A stretch of 64,000 nt of DNA from Owenia fusiformis (GCA_903813345.2 CAIIXF020000001.1:51913885-51977884), one strand, 5' to 3'; shown: positions 17,140-29,479, counted from the stretch's first letter. Translations and numbers: made by a program. Notes: generated by a model not told the origin, from the letters alone.

Positions 17140-19415
17140 TTAGCAGCTTCCCTGTTTCATCACTGTCAGTTGCTGTCCACCCGCCTGTCTTGATCTGCAT
17201 GCAGCTATGCTCAGTTCACATGAGTTGGCTGCATTAAAAATTAAAATAGCATAATTACAATTAGATAAGTAACCCTGATGGGGTTCCATGGAGTTCAAAA
17301 GGCGTCAGTTGGAAGTTCTAAATGCACATTTATAATATTGTACGCTAGGTGTATGTATTTGATCCACTGATGAAAATATTTCATTATGTCTCTTATTTTT
17401 TAAGGCTGTTATTTTAGTTAACCTAAAAAAGTTAAATCTCGTGTACCCTCAAAATGTCATTAATTCATGTTACAGGTGTAAAAGGGTAGGTGGTCCTATC
17501 AAATTTTGGTCCTACTCTCTATTGATTTATATGGTGACCTAATTACAATTATTTTCCTTATTATTTATACACAGTCAGGGCCAGTAAGGCCCGTAAGGAA
17601 AGGGGACCATAATCCCCAGGGGACCATAATTTCTTTTACACCGGCTTTATAACTCATGATAATTAAAGGGGAAACAGACATTAATATTTTACATATCTCG
17701 GTAGGGTTAAACCATATCTTACAGTATGTTCTGCTATTGCTACCACAAACAGGTCTGTAGATTCTTGGGCAGGCTCGCATGCACGTATTTGCCATATTCT
17801 CCTCTGGTTTCTTCACTGCGCATCTACCTTCACTCGCCATGGTCAGAACTTGTCCGTTCCTTCTAGCCATACATGCGGCATTTCTCAGCATACAGTCGTT
17901 ACCTTTTTAAAAATGAAAACCAGAAAAGTGATGTATGTATGTATGTATGTATGAAAAATACGGATGAGAAATGAAGTGAGAAATCATGTATAAGACGGTA
18001 CTAACACACAAAATAAACAAATAGTATTTTCATTTTGTATTTTATCTAATGGGAAGAATGAATATGATCTCTTTTTGTTGCGTGGGTCTCTTGACTTTTA
18101 CTTTGCCTGGGTACTCCATCGGACTGACTCATGTGTATATTGGGCTAAAAAATGTCACAAATGTGGAAATATCATTCAATGGCAATTTTGAATAAGTATA
18201 ACGTAACGACTAACCGAAAGTTCTTCCATCGCTTGCACACACAGGTCTCAACATCTTATTGCATGGTTTGCGGCAAGTATCCACGGGCGCCTTACATCTG
18301 CCATTGTTTACTTTGGTAAGGGCTGGTCCTCCGCGTTCCATATTCTCACATTGAGCAATTTCAAGTTCACAATCATTTCCTAAAAACAAGCAAAATGTAC
18401 ACCTGTATGTTATAATAAAAACATTACAATAGTCGCTCAAATGCGTTATGAATTGACCATGGCGTTTCATATTTAAGCTCGTATTCGCGTATGCAACTTT
18501 CGACTGTCGGCTACCAGCAGATTAACCTACTATTTTATGATCAACTCATTTAAATATGAATGGAATAGTGGGAGTCCTTATGGGTGGCGAACGTATCGCT
18601 TTGATAATACGTACCAAATGTTTTTCCATTGCTACCACACACGGGTGCGTAGATTCCTGGGCACACTCCGTTGCAAACCTCAACGTTCTTCTCTGAGCAT
18701 TTTCCCTTATTCACGATGGTCAATGTTTCTTTTTTGCCGGCAGCTTCGACCTCACACTTTGCAATTGCGAAGCGACATTTGTTGCTGTATGTTCTTTTAT
18801 CACTCGCACATACTGGATCATAAACTGCTGGACACATGCGTCCGTCACATCGGCCATTATCTTGGGCAGAGACGATGACAGCAATGGCTAAAAGTAAGCA
18901 AGTTAATGAGATCAAGAAAATGGTTGTGGCTATTCATACGATAATAAATGTATAAGTATCACCTATAATCACACTATTGATAGCAACTTTCACGACACGT
19001 AAGGGCCAAATAGATAAGCTTGCCTCCCCGATCTTGGACAAATGTAACATAACTGCATAAGGTGCTTGCCGGTAGAAATGATAAATTGACACAACCGGAT
19101 TCGTATCACTTCTTTTTGCAAATCAACTGCTGCACGTGATCGAGTTTTTTTACATCTATACAGTTAAATCGTGTGACTGTTTCCTCAAAATTCACAATGA
19201 TAAATGAGTATTATTCTCATATTAATACTATTTTGTATATATGATATTCTTGACGATAGTTATGTAAAACCCTATAAAGAAATTTCATTTCAATTCCAAA
19301 TTAATTCAACCGATATTATTGAAAGAGCGGCTGTCTTCATGATTACACATATGTGAAGTTATTTTTTGGCGTTGTACTCACCCAACTGCACTACTATTGA
19401 TGTTAGAAGTACCAT
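17140..19415 (-). CDS. Secreted four-domain Kazal-type serine protease inhibitor, copy 1
   Basis: The gene is rebuilt from splice sites on the minus strand. Coding exons in order: 19415-19382, 18887-18615, 18379-18215, 17902-17723, 17228-17140. All are GT-AG with phase-1 junctions, giving 741 nt or 246 aa. The leader exon supplies MVLLTSIVVQL, which joins AIAVIVSAQDN to form a hydrophobic signal peptide. Four Kazal domains follow, each with the C-x-x-x-Y/L-x-P-V-C and Y/F-x-N-x-C pattern; introns cut each later domain after the TY/TF-G/S position. Predicted P1 residues (second after Cys II) are Ala, Gly, Lys and Arg, so domains 3 and 4 should favour trypsin-like proteases. The last exon ends MKQGSC then TAA. 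The role is probably secreted defence or digestive inhibition; that is inference. Confidence 0.88.
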
Positions 19416-20035
19416 CTTTATCTGTTGAGGTCCAAGTCTTGACTAGACACTGTGGCCTGAAGTCGTTCCTTTATTGACCATGAATTAACGACAACGTATC
19501 TGAGATAAGATAGTCATTGAAATGGTATTTTCATTGCTGATTATAGATACACAGATGGTTATGATAATGCCAATGTTGAGCCAAACAGACCCTTTGAATA
19601 AAGAGGGTCGATTATTTATAAAGAGGGACTTTCGCCTTTTATTTTGCCTTATTTAGTCGCCACAACAGTGACCTTGTTGGCATGTCCCCCTTGGGTGGGC
19701 CTAGAATTTTTACTTGGCCAAATGATCAAAAACGAAATTTTCAAAATTTTGGGCCAAAAACTGAGCTGTTCAGTACCATGATTCAAAAGAAAAGTGGTCC
19801 GTGGCTGGAGGACGTTTAATAAGTTATATTATCATCAAGATCTGGAACAAACGCAAAAATACAACCTTTACAGCCGCCATTTTTGGAACGGAAACTTTAG
19901 TCATCGGTCGCGATTTCCCCACTGTGTTCATGAGTGACATAACATAATAATTTTCCAGGGTAAATCCCTAAGTATTATTCACAACAGACTATTGTGCACG
20001 ATTCAAAAAGCATGATTCAAAAAGTGCCACTTATA
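19416..20035. other. 5' flank of Kazal copy 1
   Basis: There is no ORF here. On the minus strand TATAAATA lies at 19620-19613, about 200 bp upstream of the ATG, and is kept in unit 2 (32490-32483) and nearly in unit 3 (TATAAATT, 46615-46608). It is a candidate core promoter; the start site is unknown. Confidence 0.4.
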
Positions 20036-21067
20036 CAGGATGTTCCAAAAGTAACAGGACTGGTGCTGGCATTTTGTCAATTTTGCACCGAGTGTCTTCA
20101 AATTTTCACAAATTGTACTCTGAAGTATTGCAACTAAAATTGTAAAGTTTCAGAAAAAATGATGAAATGCGATTAGAGTTATGGCTACTATAGTAATATG
20201 ACATTCCAATATCCGGGGCAACTTTTTTCCTAAAAATGTGATATCTAACATTTTTGTATTACTGAAGAAAGTATCTAATTCACCTATTATAATACAACAT
20301 TTCTTGTTTATTTTATTAGTTGCTTTCTTGTAAAGATGTTTTTATACAACTCAGATTCAAGTATAATTTCATAATGATAATAATATTTGTTCAACTTCCT
20401 TGAATATCACCATGGATAACAACTTCTGATCATGAACAATATTTACGGTTGAGTTTTTAAAGACCCAATTTGAAGCCAGTCATCCAACTTGATAGTGAGC
20501 CTGCCCGCATGTCACCATTAAAGACCATGCAGCTAAAGAGGAGCTCTAGGTCTTGAGGTCTAAAACCATGCACCATACTCTTCTGATCAGGCAATATCTA
20601 CTTTTTACTTATATTGAGAACAGAATGCTAATCAGTGCTGTCAGACCTTTAAAGATGAGAAAGACCTTCTCCAAATTCTCCAATCAACCCTGCGTGACAT
20701 GTCCTCAAATGGGTTCATTCATGTTTTTGGGTCATGGATACATAGTAGCCTACTACTCTTGTACCGACCAGAGGAGCCTATTTCTAAAAGTAGAGGATAC
20801 ATAGGAATATCAAATGATGTAAAACAGTTGAACCAGTTATTGCATTGAATCAATTTTGATATGGCATGTACAAAATGATATGGGATGTACAAAATGCTTA
20901 ATGTCTCGGTAACATTTCGCGAGGAATGTTGCCCCGGGTATTGCGATGTCATGTTACTGTAGCAACCATAACTCTTCCCGAGTTTCATATATTTTGTCGA
21001 AACTTTGTCTTAGTAACGATACTTTGAAGACGATTGGTGCATATTTAACAAAATGCCAACACCAGTC
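20036..21067. mobile_element. Mariner-like long-TIR element, right end lost (unit 1)
   Basis: The left end is CAGGATGTTCCAAAAGTAAC preceded by TA. The inverted right arm breaks off at ACCAGTC (21067), where unrelated sequence begins. The intact relative is 47007-48068 in unit 3. No transposase is present. Confidence 0.75.
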
Positions 21068-21526
21068 TTTGTGTGCTAAGGTGAATGGTGTTAAAAGGGA
21101 GTAAAGCTAAGGGTTGAAGAAGTTGAAGAATAATTGAAGAGTCTGAAGACTGATGGGCCAGGCACTCGATGGGGCTTTACCATAGTTACCTTGATAGGGG
21201 GAAATGAATAAAATGAAGCATTGAAGAATTTGAAGACTGTTGGCCCAGGCCCTCGATGGGACTTTGGTATAATTACATTGATAGGGGGAAATGAAGAAAT
21301 CTAAACTAATTGCTTAACAAGGCACAGACGTGAACAATATCGTACCTAAAACACAGCATTGTGGTCTTGTTGACCAAGAAAGCAAGATGGCCGCAGAAAA
21401 GTTAATCAGCTCTAGAACTTATCACTGTGTATCATATGTAAAAATTTGAACGGTTTGGCTGGAAACCTGTAGACAAGTCTTGAAAGTGAAGATTTTAGGA
21501 CGGAAAATCCAAAATGGCCACCTTAA

Positions 21527-21940
21527 GGTCAGGGTGCATGATGGGAAATTTTCTGCATCCTTCAATTGAGTCACATGTTATTTTTCAAACAAGAATCACT
21601 CCTTCCCCACATTGTCTACACCTTCCAAGTTTGCACAAAGAGTGCACTTATGTGCCTAGAAAAGACTTGTGAGAAGAATGTTTTGATAAAGTGTATAAAA
21701 AACAAGAAAATTCAGTGAAAAAATTTAGAAAATGTTCAGAATTTTTTTTCACTGAATTTTCTCGTTTTTGATATATTTTACAAAACAAATCTTCTCACAA
21801 GTCTTTTCTAGGCACAAAGATGCACTCTTTGTGCGAACCTGGAAGATATGAACAATGTGGGGAAGGAGTGATTCTTGTTTGAAAAATAACATGTGACTCA
21901 ATTGAGGGATGCAGAAAATTTCCCATCATGCACCCTGACC
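21527..21940. mobile_element. Palindromic fold-back element at TTAA (type 1)
   Basis: TTAA lies at 21523-21526 and at 21941-21944. The ends are GGTCAGGGTGCATGATGGGA and its inverse. The two arms of about 200 bp are nearly perfect complements around a centre near 21740, so the whole element can fold into one hairpin. TTAA targeting suggests piggyBac- or Kolobok-type mobilisation (inference). Confidence 0.85.
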
Positions 21941-22106
21941 TTAAGATTTACACAGAATGCCCAAAAACTAATCAGTTCTTGACGTTGATATGTAGAAACA
22001 TCCCTGAAAATTTCAGATGAATCCCTCAAATGGTTTGGCTGGAAACCTGTAGACAAGTCTTGAAAGTGAAGATTTTAGGACGGAAAATCCAAAATGGCCT
22101 CCTTAA

Positions 22107-22861
22107 GGTGCTATGGAACTTACAGGAAATGACAAAACAGGAAGTGACAATTTTTTTTGCATTTTTAGACATTTTTTGAACAAAGATAACAGAGTTCTGT
22201 TTTGACCTCCAGTCAATTCAACTAGTTCAAAATACCATTTACAGGTCCAGGATCACAATGTTCATGGTCAGAATGACCCTAAACATGATGAAATAACGTT
22301 TTCAGCCCTATGGAAATGTGACTGAAAAATAGCTAAAAGTAGGAGGGTAGGAAAGGTCACTGAACAGAATCTTTTGAATTTTTCAGAAAATGTGCCCAAT
22401 ATATTGCTCTAAATGAAACAATCTTTGAAAATTTGATATCATTCATAGAAAAAGAAAAAAAATGAAAAAACTGATTTTAAAAGCGATTTATTTTCATTTT
22501 TATGACTGTCATTTTTGTTTAAGACAATTTTCTAAAATTTCAAAGATTGTATCAGTTGGAGCATTATATTGGGCACATTTTCTGAAAAGTTCAAAAGATT
22601 CTGTTCAGTGACCTTCCCTAGCTCCTACTTTTAGCTTTTTTTCAGTCACACTTTCAAAGGGCTAAAAAGGTTATTTCATCATGTTTAGGGTCATTCTGAC
22701 CCTGCACATTGTGATCCTGGACCTGTAAATGGTATTTGGAACTAGTTGAATCGACTGGAGGTCAAAACACAACTATGTTATCTTTGTTCAAAAAATGTCT
22801 AAAAATGCCCAAAAAATTGTCACTTCCTGTTTTGTCATTTCCTGTTAAGTTCCATAGCACC
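22107..22861. mobile_element. Palindromic fold-back element at TTAA (type 2)
   Basis: TTAA lies at 22103-22106 and 22862-22865. The ends are GGTGCTATGGAACTTA and its inverse, and the arms are about 370 bp around a centre near 22490. A second copy sits at 38368-39124 in unit 2. No ORF. Confidence 0.85.
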
Positions 22862-23069
22862 TTAAGATTTACCCAGAATGCCCAAAAACTAATCAGTTCT
22901 TGACGTTGATATGTAGAAACATCCCTGAAAATTTCAGATGAATCCCTCAAATGGTTTGGCTGGAAACCTGTAGACAAGCTGAAAAGTGAGACGCCGCCCG
23001 CCCGCCCACCCGCCCGCCCGCCGCCCGTCAAGCTGACTACAATATCGTACCTTTTGTTAGGTACGATAA

Positions 23070-24602
23070 AAAGCAAAGTAAATGGCTGTGACTGAATTAA
23101 TTAACACTCGTAACACCTTAACACACATAATAAGAAGAAAATTAAAGTATTGAAGGCAATTTATCAATTGTCCTAACAGACAATCTATCCATGCCGTGAC
23201 CTTGGCTATGAAAGTAAGAAAAACACCCTACCTTGTCAGGAAAACCCCAGCAACACTGCTCGGAGCTGAGTAAAAACCTGATATTTATATGAAAAGTTGA
23301 ATAACAAAGCTCACAAAAGTAATGTTTAAACAACCAATGAACAGCCAGCAATGCTGGCCGCATAAATAGATTTCAATAGACACACTTGAAGTCATATACA
23401 CATAAATACATGTTGCTGTTCGATTTAAGCAAAGAGAGTAAGGTGGAGCTTGATGAACGTAAACAGCAGTTATTGAAATAGAATGGGGGTTTGTTACACT
23501 TTGTATATTTTGACCGGACGGCATGACATCTATAGATGAAATCGAATTCTGAATGCAATCTATCTGTCAAGTTTTTAGACAAACTACACTCTCTCTCTCT
23601 CTGGCATTTACCGTCATTCACAATCCCTTTTCAAAGAACTGTTACTATACCAGGAGGATATCCGGCCGGGAGAAGATAACTGGCCGACCAGAAAGGGCTG
23701 TCTATTAGAGCCCCTTAGTCTATATATAGGAGTACATGGACTTCTATATACTGTACATAACATGTTGTTATAGTTTATCACTGCCTAGGTCATTTTGACC
23801 TGTGGCTGACAAAGGCACTCACTGTACCTTTCCATTTAAAGTAGTGGGGTGCAATATTATATTTGAGGGGTCAGTCTCAAAATCATCTTTTTAATTAAAG
23901 GCCACCTAATAGGATTAGGTGGCCTTTAATGACAATTAGGTTATTTTATGTTGTTACTAATAAAACCCCATTCTAAAGGTGTACCATCAAAGGGTCTAGT
24001 GCACTCTCCTTTATGATTTTCCCATGAACAAAATGAATCATTTTCAGGTGTAACATAAAGAATACAATGTCACATAATACCTGGAAAATATTTAAGTATT
24101 TGGACCCACATGGGCTGAGGTTGAGGTCATTAAGTTCAGTAAGTCTGTATTGACTTGACATTGGATGTGCTCCATAGACTTAATATGTGGATACCATCAG
24201 ATTCCAATGGAGATTCCAATGGAGGCCATTGCTGGTTTCTCTTGATTTTCACAAAAATACCTAAAATACACTATGACCTGAATTGATTGCAAATTAAATA
24301 ATTTGACAATATGACACAAATGGTATATCACATCAGATGTCCAAATATGAAGTTTGCAATCGATTCACGTCACACTTCAAATTAAAAGTTTATACATTTT
24401 TCATAATTTTTTCCTACAAAATGGCTATAGAAAAATGCTTCAAAAGCAACTTATTACACTTATTAAACGCCATACAACTTTGTAAATCCAAAGATTATAC
24501 TGTTATGTTTCATTGATTAATAACATATTTGGATAAGATGTAGGGATGTGTACGATGCAAATGGATTTTGACAGACACAAAAATACTTCCTGGTTTGGAA
24601 AT
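23070..24602. other. Spacer at the right end of unit 1
   Basis: Non-coding. It holds a short TC run (about 23586-23601), a unit-1-specific segment of about 135 bp (about 23650-23789) and a perfect hairpin at 23894-23930. It matches 39283-40766 in unit 2. Confidence 0.6.
23894..23930. repeat. Perfect 17-bp-stem hairpin
   Basis: ATTAAAGGCCACCTAAT, then a 3-base AGG loop, then the exact reverse complement. Unit 2 (near 40098) has the left arm only. Confidence 0.85.
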
Positions 24603-25755
24603 GAGAGAGAAGGCAAATAAGAATGTCCGATTTGCAGTCCATCCAGTTGCAGGTAAAATGATGTCTCTAATACTCTATTGATTGAAATGATGAATAATAT
24701 CTTTTAATATATAAAGAAAAACGGTGTACCTTAGTATTCTGTTTCACTTAAGTTAATTAAAGTCCCAGCTTCAGTGATATTCATTTTGGGACACCCTGTA
24801 TTTTATTAGATTATTAAAATTACAAGGATGTATGAATGGTTGCTTAGTATGATCCTGACAGTGACCTTCAGCAAATCCACTTCTATCTTCTCGTCTTTAA
24901 AACAACATGGTGATAATTCAATTCTTCTCTCATGATTTCCCTTTCATTGATAAAACTTTCATTTTCCTCCAGGGCGTATGTCTGGTCAGTTGAATGTGTT
25001 GCTGGCAGAAGCTGGGGTGCCATATGACATTGTACTTGAGATGGATGAGATAAATGATGATTTCCCCACTACAGATCTAGTATTAGTCATTGGAGCCAAC
25101 GACACAGTGAATTCTGCAGCAGAAGATGACCCTAACTCTATCATTGCTGGCATGCCAGTGTTGAGAGTGTGGAACAGTGAACAGGTACAGTATGACTTTT
25201 ACACAGCATATACCTTATACATAGCATACGTTATACTCATTATACCATTATTATACCATTACCATTAAACATAATGAAGATAATGTTTCCGACATTTAAT
25301 TTCCCGAACCTGGTAAAAATAAGGCAACAGGCAAATTAAATGATTAGGCAAAATTACCACTTATACAGTATACACAGTATACTTTATACACGGCATATTT
25401 TATACATAGCATACCTAATACAAATTATACCTTATACATAGCATAATTATACACAATGTGCCCAGTCTAAAATGAAGACTTTTTGCGGTTAGTGTCTGTA
25501 ACAAATGGCAGGTGATGACATTTTGCATGTTATGCCTTGTCTATGTTGATGTCATACATTTTATTTATAGCACCTTATTTTTATATTATCATTCTATATT
25601 TCCAGGTTATTGTAATGAAGAGAAGTTTGGGTGTAGGATATGCAGCTGTTGATAATCCAATATTCTTCAAAGAAAACACAGGAATGTACTTAGGAGATGC
25701 CAAGAAATCATGTGATGCACTTGTAGCCCAAGTCAAAGAATTATATGATTCATAA
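24603..25755 (+). pseudogene. Stranded NNT 3' exons in unit 2 (end of exon 15, exons 16 and 17)
   Basis: The last 50 bases of exon 15 (24603-24652, with donor), full exon 16 (24973-25184) and full exon 17 (25606-25755, with stop) are present. Splice sites and reading frames are intact. The conserved GRMPGQLN of domain III reads GRMSGQLN here. There is no promoter or 5' part, so the block cannot be an independent transhydrogenase. It could act only as alternative 3' exons of the upstream NNT transcript; otherwise it is a duplication relic. Confidence 0.85.
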
Positions 25756-26059
25756 CGAACATTTTTCCTAGCCTTTTCCATGCATATTAGTGTACAATTA
25801 GTAGGTAATGCAACTTATTTAACTTGGCTTACACACAGTTTTGTCATCAGTGTTTCCTTGATTTTGTGATAATGTTAAAGGCAGAATATCATTGACAAGT
25901 GTCTGTAACAATGGGAATAATTTGCAGAATTATCCTAATTGGTTCATATCAACTGATGAATTTATTTTCATCAGATTCTAACATATGTGAATTAGAATCA
26001 GAATTTATTTTACATATTTCAGGTGTTGGTAGGATAAGGATTTATTTTGATTCAATGTA
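25756..26059. other. NNT 3' flank copy, unit 2
   Basis: Non-coding duplicate of 11285-11610. It ends at the TA where the 26060-27115 element inserted. Confidence 0.6.
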
Positions 26060-27115
26060 CAGGGTGGGCCTAAAAAAAGTTCACCCTTTTTCATTTTAAT
26101 CTAATTTTCTTATTTTTGATGCAATGCCTCTAAAAATTGATATGTATATAGCTCAGACATTTCTGTACATGTTGTTAGGATTTGAGTGAAATTTATGCAA
26201 CAGTGTTGTCATGACACCTAAAATATATGTATGGTGTGTCATGAAAAAAACCCAGAAATTCACTTCATTTACAAAATGGCGGATTTCAAAAAAGGAGGGA
26301 AATTTGAAAAGAAGTTATCATGGTAAATATAATTTTCATGTCAGTTAATGCAAAATATTACAAAGTAGAGTGTTAATTAATAGTCAGAGTTGATGATAAA
26401 CACCTCTTTAAACAATTAAGTACTCTTATAAACACCCGATACTACCATAGATGAGTTGGTCAACAAGTTACTGAAAATCCATGGTTTTATCCAATTTTCC
26501 TCATTTTTACGTTCACAATATTGATAATAATTTGATGGTTTTATATAATACACTTATGATATAATTACAAATGAATAAGTTATTAAATTCTACATAATAT
26601 AATTTGTACAAGATACCTTTTTAATTCTGTTCATGCAAGATGGGGCTCCCTCGCACACATCTAAAGCGACAATGGAGTTCTTGCATGCCAATGCACCTGA
26701 TTTTATCCCCCCTGACTTATGGCCCCCAAATAGCCCTGATCTCAATGTTATGGATTATTTTGTGGGGGGGGGGGGGGGGGTGAACTAGAAAAACATGTTC
26801 ATAGTGTTCCCATCCATTCAGTTCAAGAACTCCAACAAAGAATAACTTTATGTTGGGAACAATTATCACAACAATCAATTAACGCGGCAATAAATAAATG
26901 GCGTCATAGACTAAAACTGGTTGTGCAGGAACAAAGAGGACATATTGAACATTTACTTTAAAAACAAAACAGCCAAAGACACACCTAATGTTATATATCT
27001 ACCTTGTTTAGAAATGTCTCAGTTATCTACATATCAATTTTTTAAGGGATTGCATCAAAAATAATAAAAATGAGATTAAAATGAAAAAGGGTGAACTTAT
27101 TTTTGGCCCACCCTG
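26060..27115 (+). mobile_element. Tc1/mariner-type element (DD37D), degenerate, private to unit 2
   Basis: Inverted ends CAGGGTGGGCC and GGCCCACCCTG (arms about 45 bp) are flanked by TA. Unit 3 (TTCAATGTATATG, near 41814) shows the empty site. The catalytic C-terminal half of a transposase remains at 26636-26961: QDGAPSHTS holds the second Asp, WPPNSPDLNVMDYF the third, 37 residues apart. The N-terminal half is gone. A run of 17 G at 26764-26780 shifts the frame after MDYFV. Confidence 0.9.
26636..26961 (+). pseudogene. Transposase C-terminal remnant (Tc1/mariner, DD37D)
   Basis: Residues after QDGAPSHTS match the DDE core of IS630/Tc1/mariner transposases, which cut and paste the element. 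The frame changes at the poly-G run, and the piece downstream (ELEKHVHSVP onward) ends at TAA 26959-26961. It is non-functional because the first catalytic Asp region is absent and the frame is broken. Confidence 0.85.
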
Positions 27116-28001
27116 TATATGTAGATTCAGTCTATTATGGAAGAAATTAAGATCTATGAGATTCAGCTGTGAGATTCAAGTAATTTTATAGGAACTTAAG
27201 AGACCATTCTTAAAGTGATGGTATAAGTGTCTGAACTTCCTTTCTCACAAATGTGCATTTTTGAGCCATTTATTACTTTCCCTGTGAACATTGTATTTCA
27301 CTGTACATCAGAGCATTATGTTCAATTGTGGTGCAAGCATTGCGTTTAATGTTGAAGTGTTATTGTGCAAATTGTTTCCATTTCATACCCGAATTGACAT
27401 GGATCGAAGTACTACCTGTATGTGCATTCATTGCTGTCTCGGAGAGGGTACTTGATGCACAAAACGCACAAACTATTACCAAAAATTATGATTCTCAACT
27501 GTAAGTAATTTAATAGATCCATAGTACCAATCATGCTATATACTGTAATTGATGTAAAAAATAAGGTAATATAAAATGAAACGTGTACTTCAGAATTAAT
27601 TATTTTACACGATTTCATTACATTTTACATGAGGGATGTGTCTGTTTGTATTTGCATATTTAGTGATTAATGATATTGCAGATTTACAATGTAAATCCTT
27701 TTTAGACAAAAGGAAATAAATTATTTTAGGCTGATCTATCCTATTTTGAATTTTATGTTTTCTATATTTTGAATTTTATTTTTTCTATGTAACAGTCTCG
27801 TTGAATCACATATTAGATCTGCATTCTGCATAATCACGCCCGGTGATCTGACAAAATGAACGGAAGGGTATGGGGGAAGAGTAGGTGATCTCTGCAAGAA
27901 AGTCTAACAAATATGGAAGATTTATTTTTTCAAGAGAAAGTTAACAACTCAATTGCTAAATGAATAAGCACAGTACATGGCAAAATATATAAGGTCTTCT
28001 A
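27116..28001. other. Non-coding spacer, unit 2 copy of 11610-13779
   Basis: It contains degraded minisatellite units (27288-27345), one copy of the local duplication and the left arm of the outer inverted-repeat element (from about 27839). No gene. Confidence 0.6.
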
Positions 28002-29479
28002 TACTCCTCAAAAAAGTTACGGACCAGTGGTTTTCCTCATAGGTTTACATGTTAACCCCCATATTTGTTTGAACGACTATTTTCTAAGAGGGGAACAAAA
28101 GAAATCCCAATAAAGAAAATAAATCTGTATCTTGGTTCTATTCCCTATAAAGTCTGCAACATTTCAATGTTATCTCCATTACATTGGATCAAAATTTGAT
28201 GTCAAAATTGATGAATTTCATGAAATTTAACAAAAATGGCAGATCCCATGTGAAACAAATGGGGAATGGTTGGGTTGCAATAAGTCATATGAGGAACGAT
28301 CCATCCATCCGATTGCTCTCAAAATTGAAATTGTAAGAGATAATTAAATTTGCTAAATTGTCTACTCGACAAAAATATGATTTAGTTGTACAGGCTTTAC
28401 AAAAGTTAATTGTTTCAAATTCCATAATTTTTCAATGATCCTCTTATTGAAATAACACATTGAGGTGGTCAAAATTACTTTAACACTCCATATCGCTAAT
28501 TTTAACAACATAAGCGAGACATTTAGCATGTAAAATGTAAAACCACACATTTTTCTACTTAGAAAGTATTTTTAAATTGTACTTAATGGAACATAACTAA
28601 TTCCGTTATAGAAAAGCTCCATCAACTAGAGACTATGAATGCACTGTCATCTGCACGTGTAGATTATGCACATTATAATTAAATGCTTGCTTCCGTGTCC
28701 TTGTAGTTGTAGTGTATTATAAACACGATCCTTTAAAGGGAGTCATGATTCTTTAAAGTGAGTCATTACATAAACAAGTTGATTATTTTAATGTTTTCAT
28801 GATCAGTATAAGTTCAATGAACTTACAAAACGGTATATTTACGTAGATGATAACGTATACAGTTGGATCTCGGTATAAAGATTTGCCTACATGTGTGGAA
28901 CAATTGACCGCAAGCATTTTTTAAAATTAATTGGCTGAGTGGGAACAGTATCCAATCAAATACTTTAACCATCAATTTGAAACACCAATCAAACCAGTAG
29001 GTTCTAGCAAATCCTGGAAACGACCCATTCAGTAGCTCAACATATGACATACAGGGCGTTTCATAACGAGCATCTCCAAAAGTCAATTTGAGAAGAGATG
29101 GGTCTATAATATATGTACTATATATGAGCCTATTTTATTCTAGACAAACACATTTGGATCAACTAAACATGCTACAATTCAAACAAGTACAAATGGCATC
29201 CCTTTGACTTGTATTTATTACAGTCCGAGAAGATCTTTCCTGACGAAAAGCTCACATTATGAAACACCTTGTACGTCGTTTACCTATAAGTATAAGTTTA
29301 CGTTATAAGTTGTACTTTCACTAGGTGCGAAATCTCTCTACAGATTTATTTTTTACTTTATTGGGATTTCTTTTGTTCCCCGCTTAAAAAATAGTAGTTC
29401 AAACAAATATGGGGGTAAACATGTAAACCTATGACATATATGAGGAAAACCACTGGTCCTTAACTTTTTTTGAGGAGTA
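28002..29479. mobile_element. Unit-2 copy of the long-TIR TA element, internally deleted
   Basis: It has the same ends and TA flanks as 13780-16487 but is 1478 bp. It lacks the 14127-15066 insertion and loses part of the nested element near 28573. Confidence 0.8.
29052..29271. mobile_element. Small MITE with mariner-like ends (unit 2)
   Basis: Orthologous copy of 16065-16285, 220 bp, flanked by TA. Confidence 0.65.

Larger units (their letters stand above)
21313..23069. mobile_element. Composite insertion private to unit 1, with tandem repeats and two nested palindromes
   Basis: Unit 2 reads straight through this point (about 39280). Short inverted ends TATCGTACCTAA (from about 21346) and TTAGGTACGATA (to about 23068) are visible. 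The body has at least two tandem copies of a unit containing GGAAAATCCAAAATGGCC and ACCTGTAGACAAGTCTTGA, a family also found at 33888-35403. The tail is a CCCG/CCGC-rich tract (22990-23030). No coding sequence is seen. Confidence 0.7.

Noticed and set aside
17565-17891. 108-aa minus-strand ORF taken as a full protein
   Set aside because: Only its first part is Kazal exon 4; after the donor at 17723 it reads into intron. The same applies to the matching frames in units 2 and 3.
18537-18878. Plus-strand 113-aa ORF opposite Kazal exon 2 (also 31408-31749 and 45148-45644)
   Set aside because: Antisense shadow of the Kazal coding exon; it is kept open by the sense-strand codon structure.
24603-25755. 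Second functional NNT gene
   Set aside because: Only the last exons are present; domains I and II and a promoter are missing.
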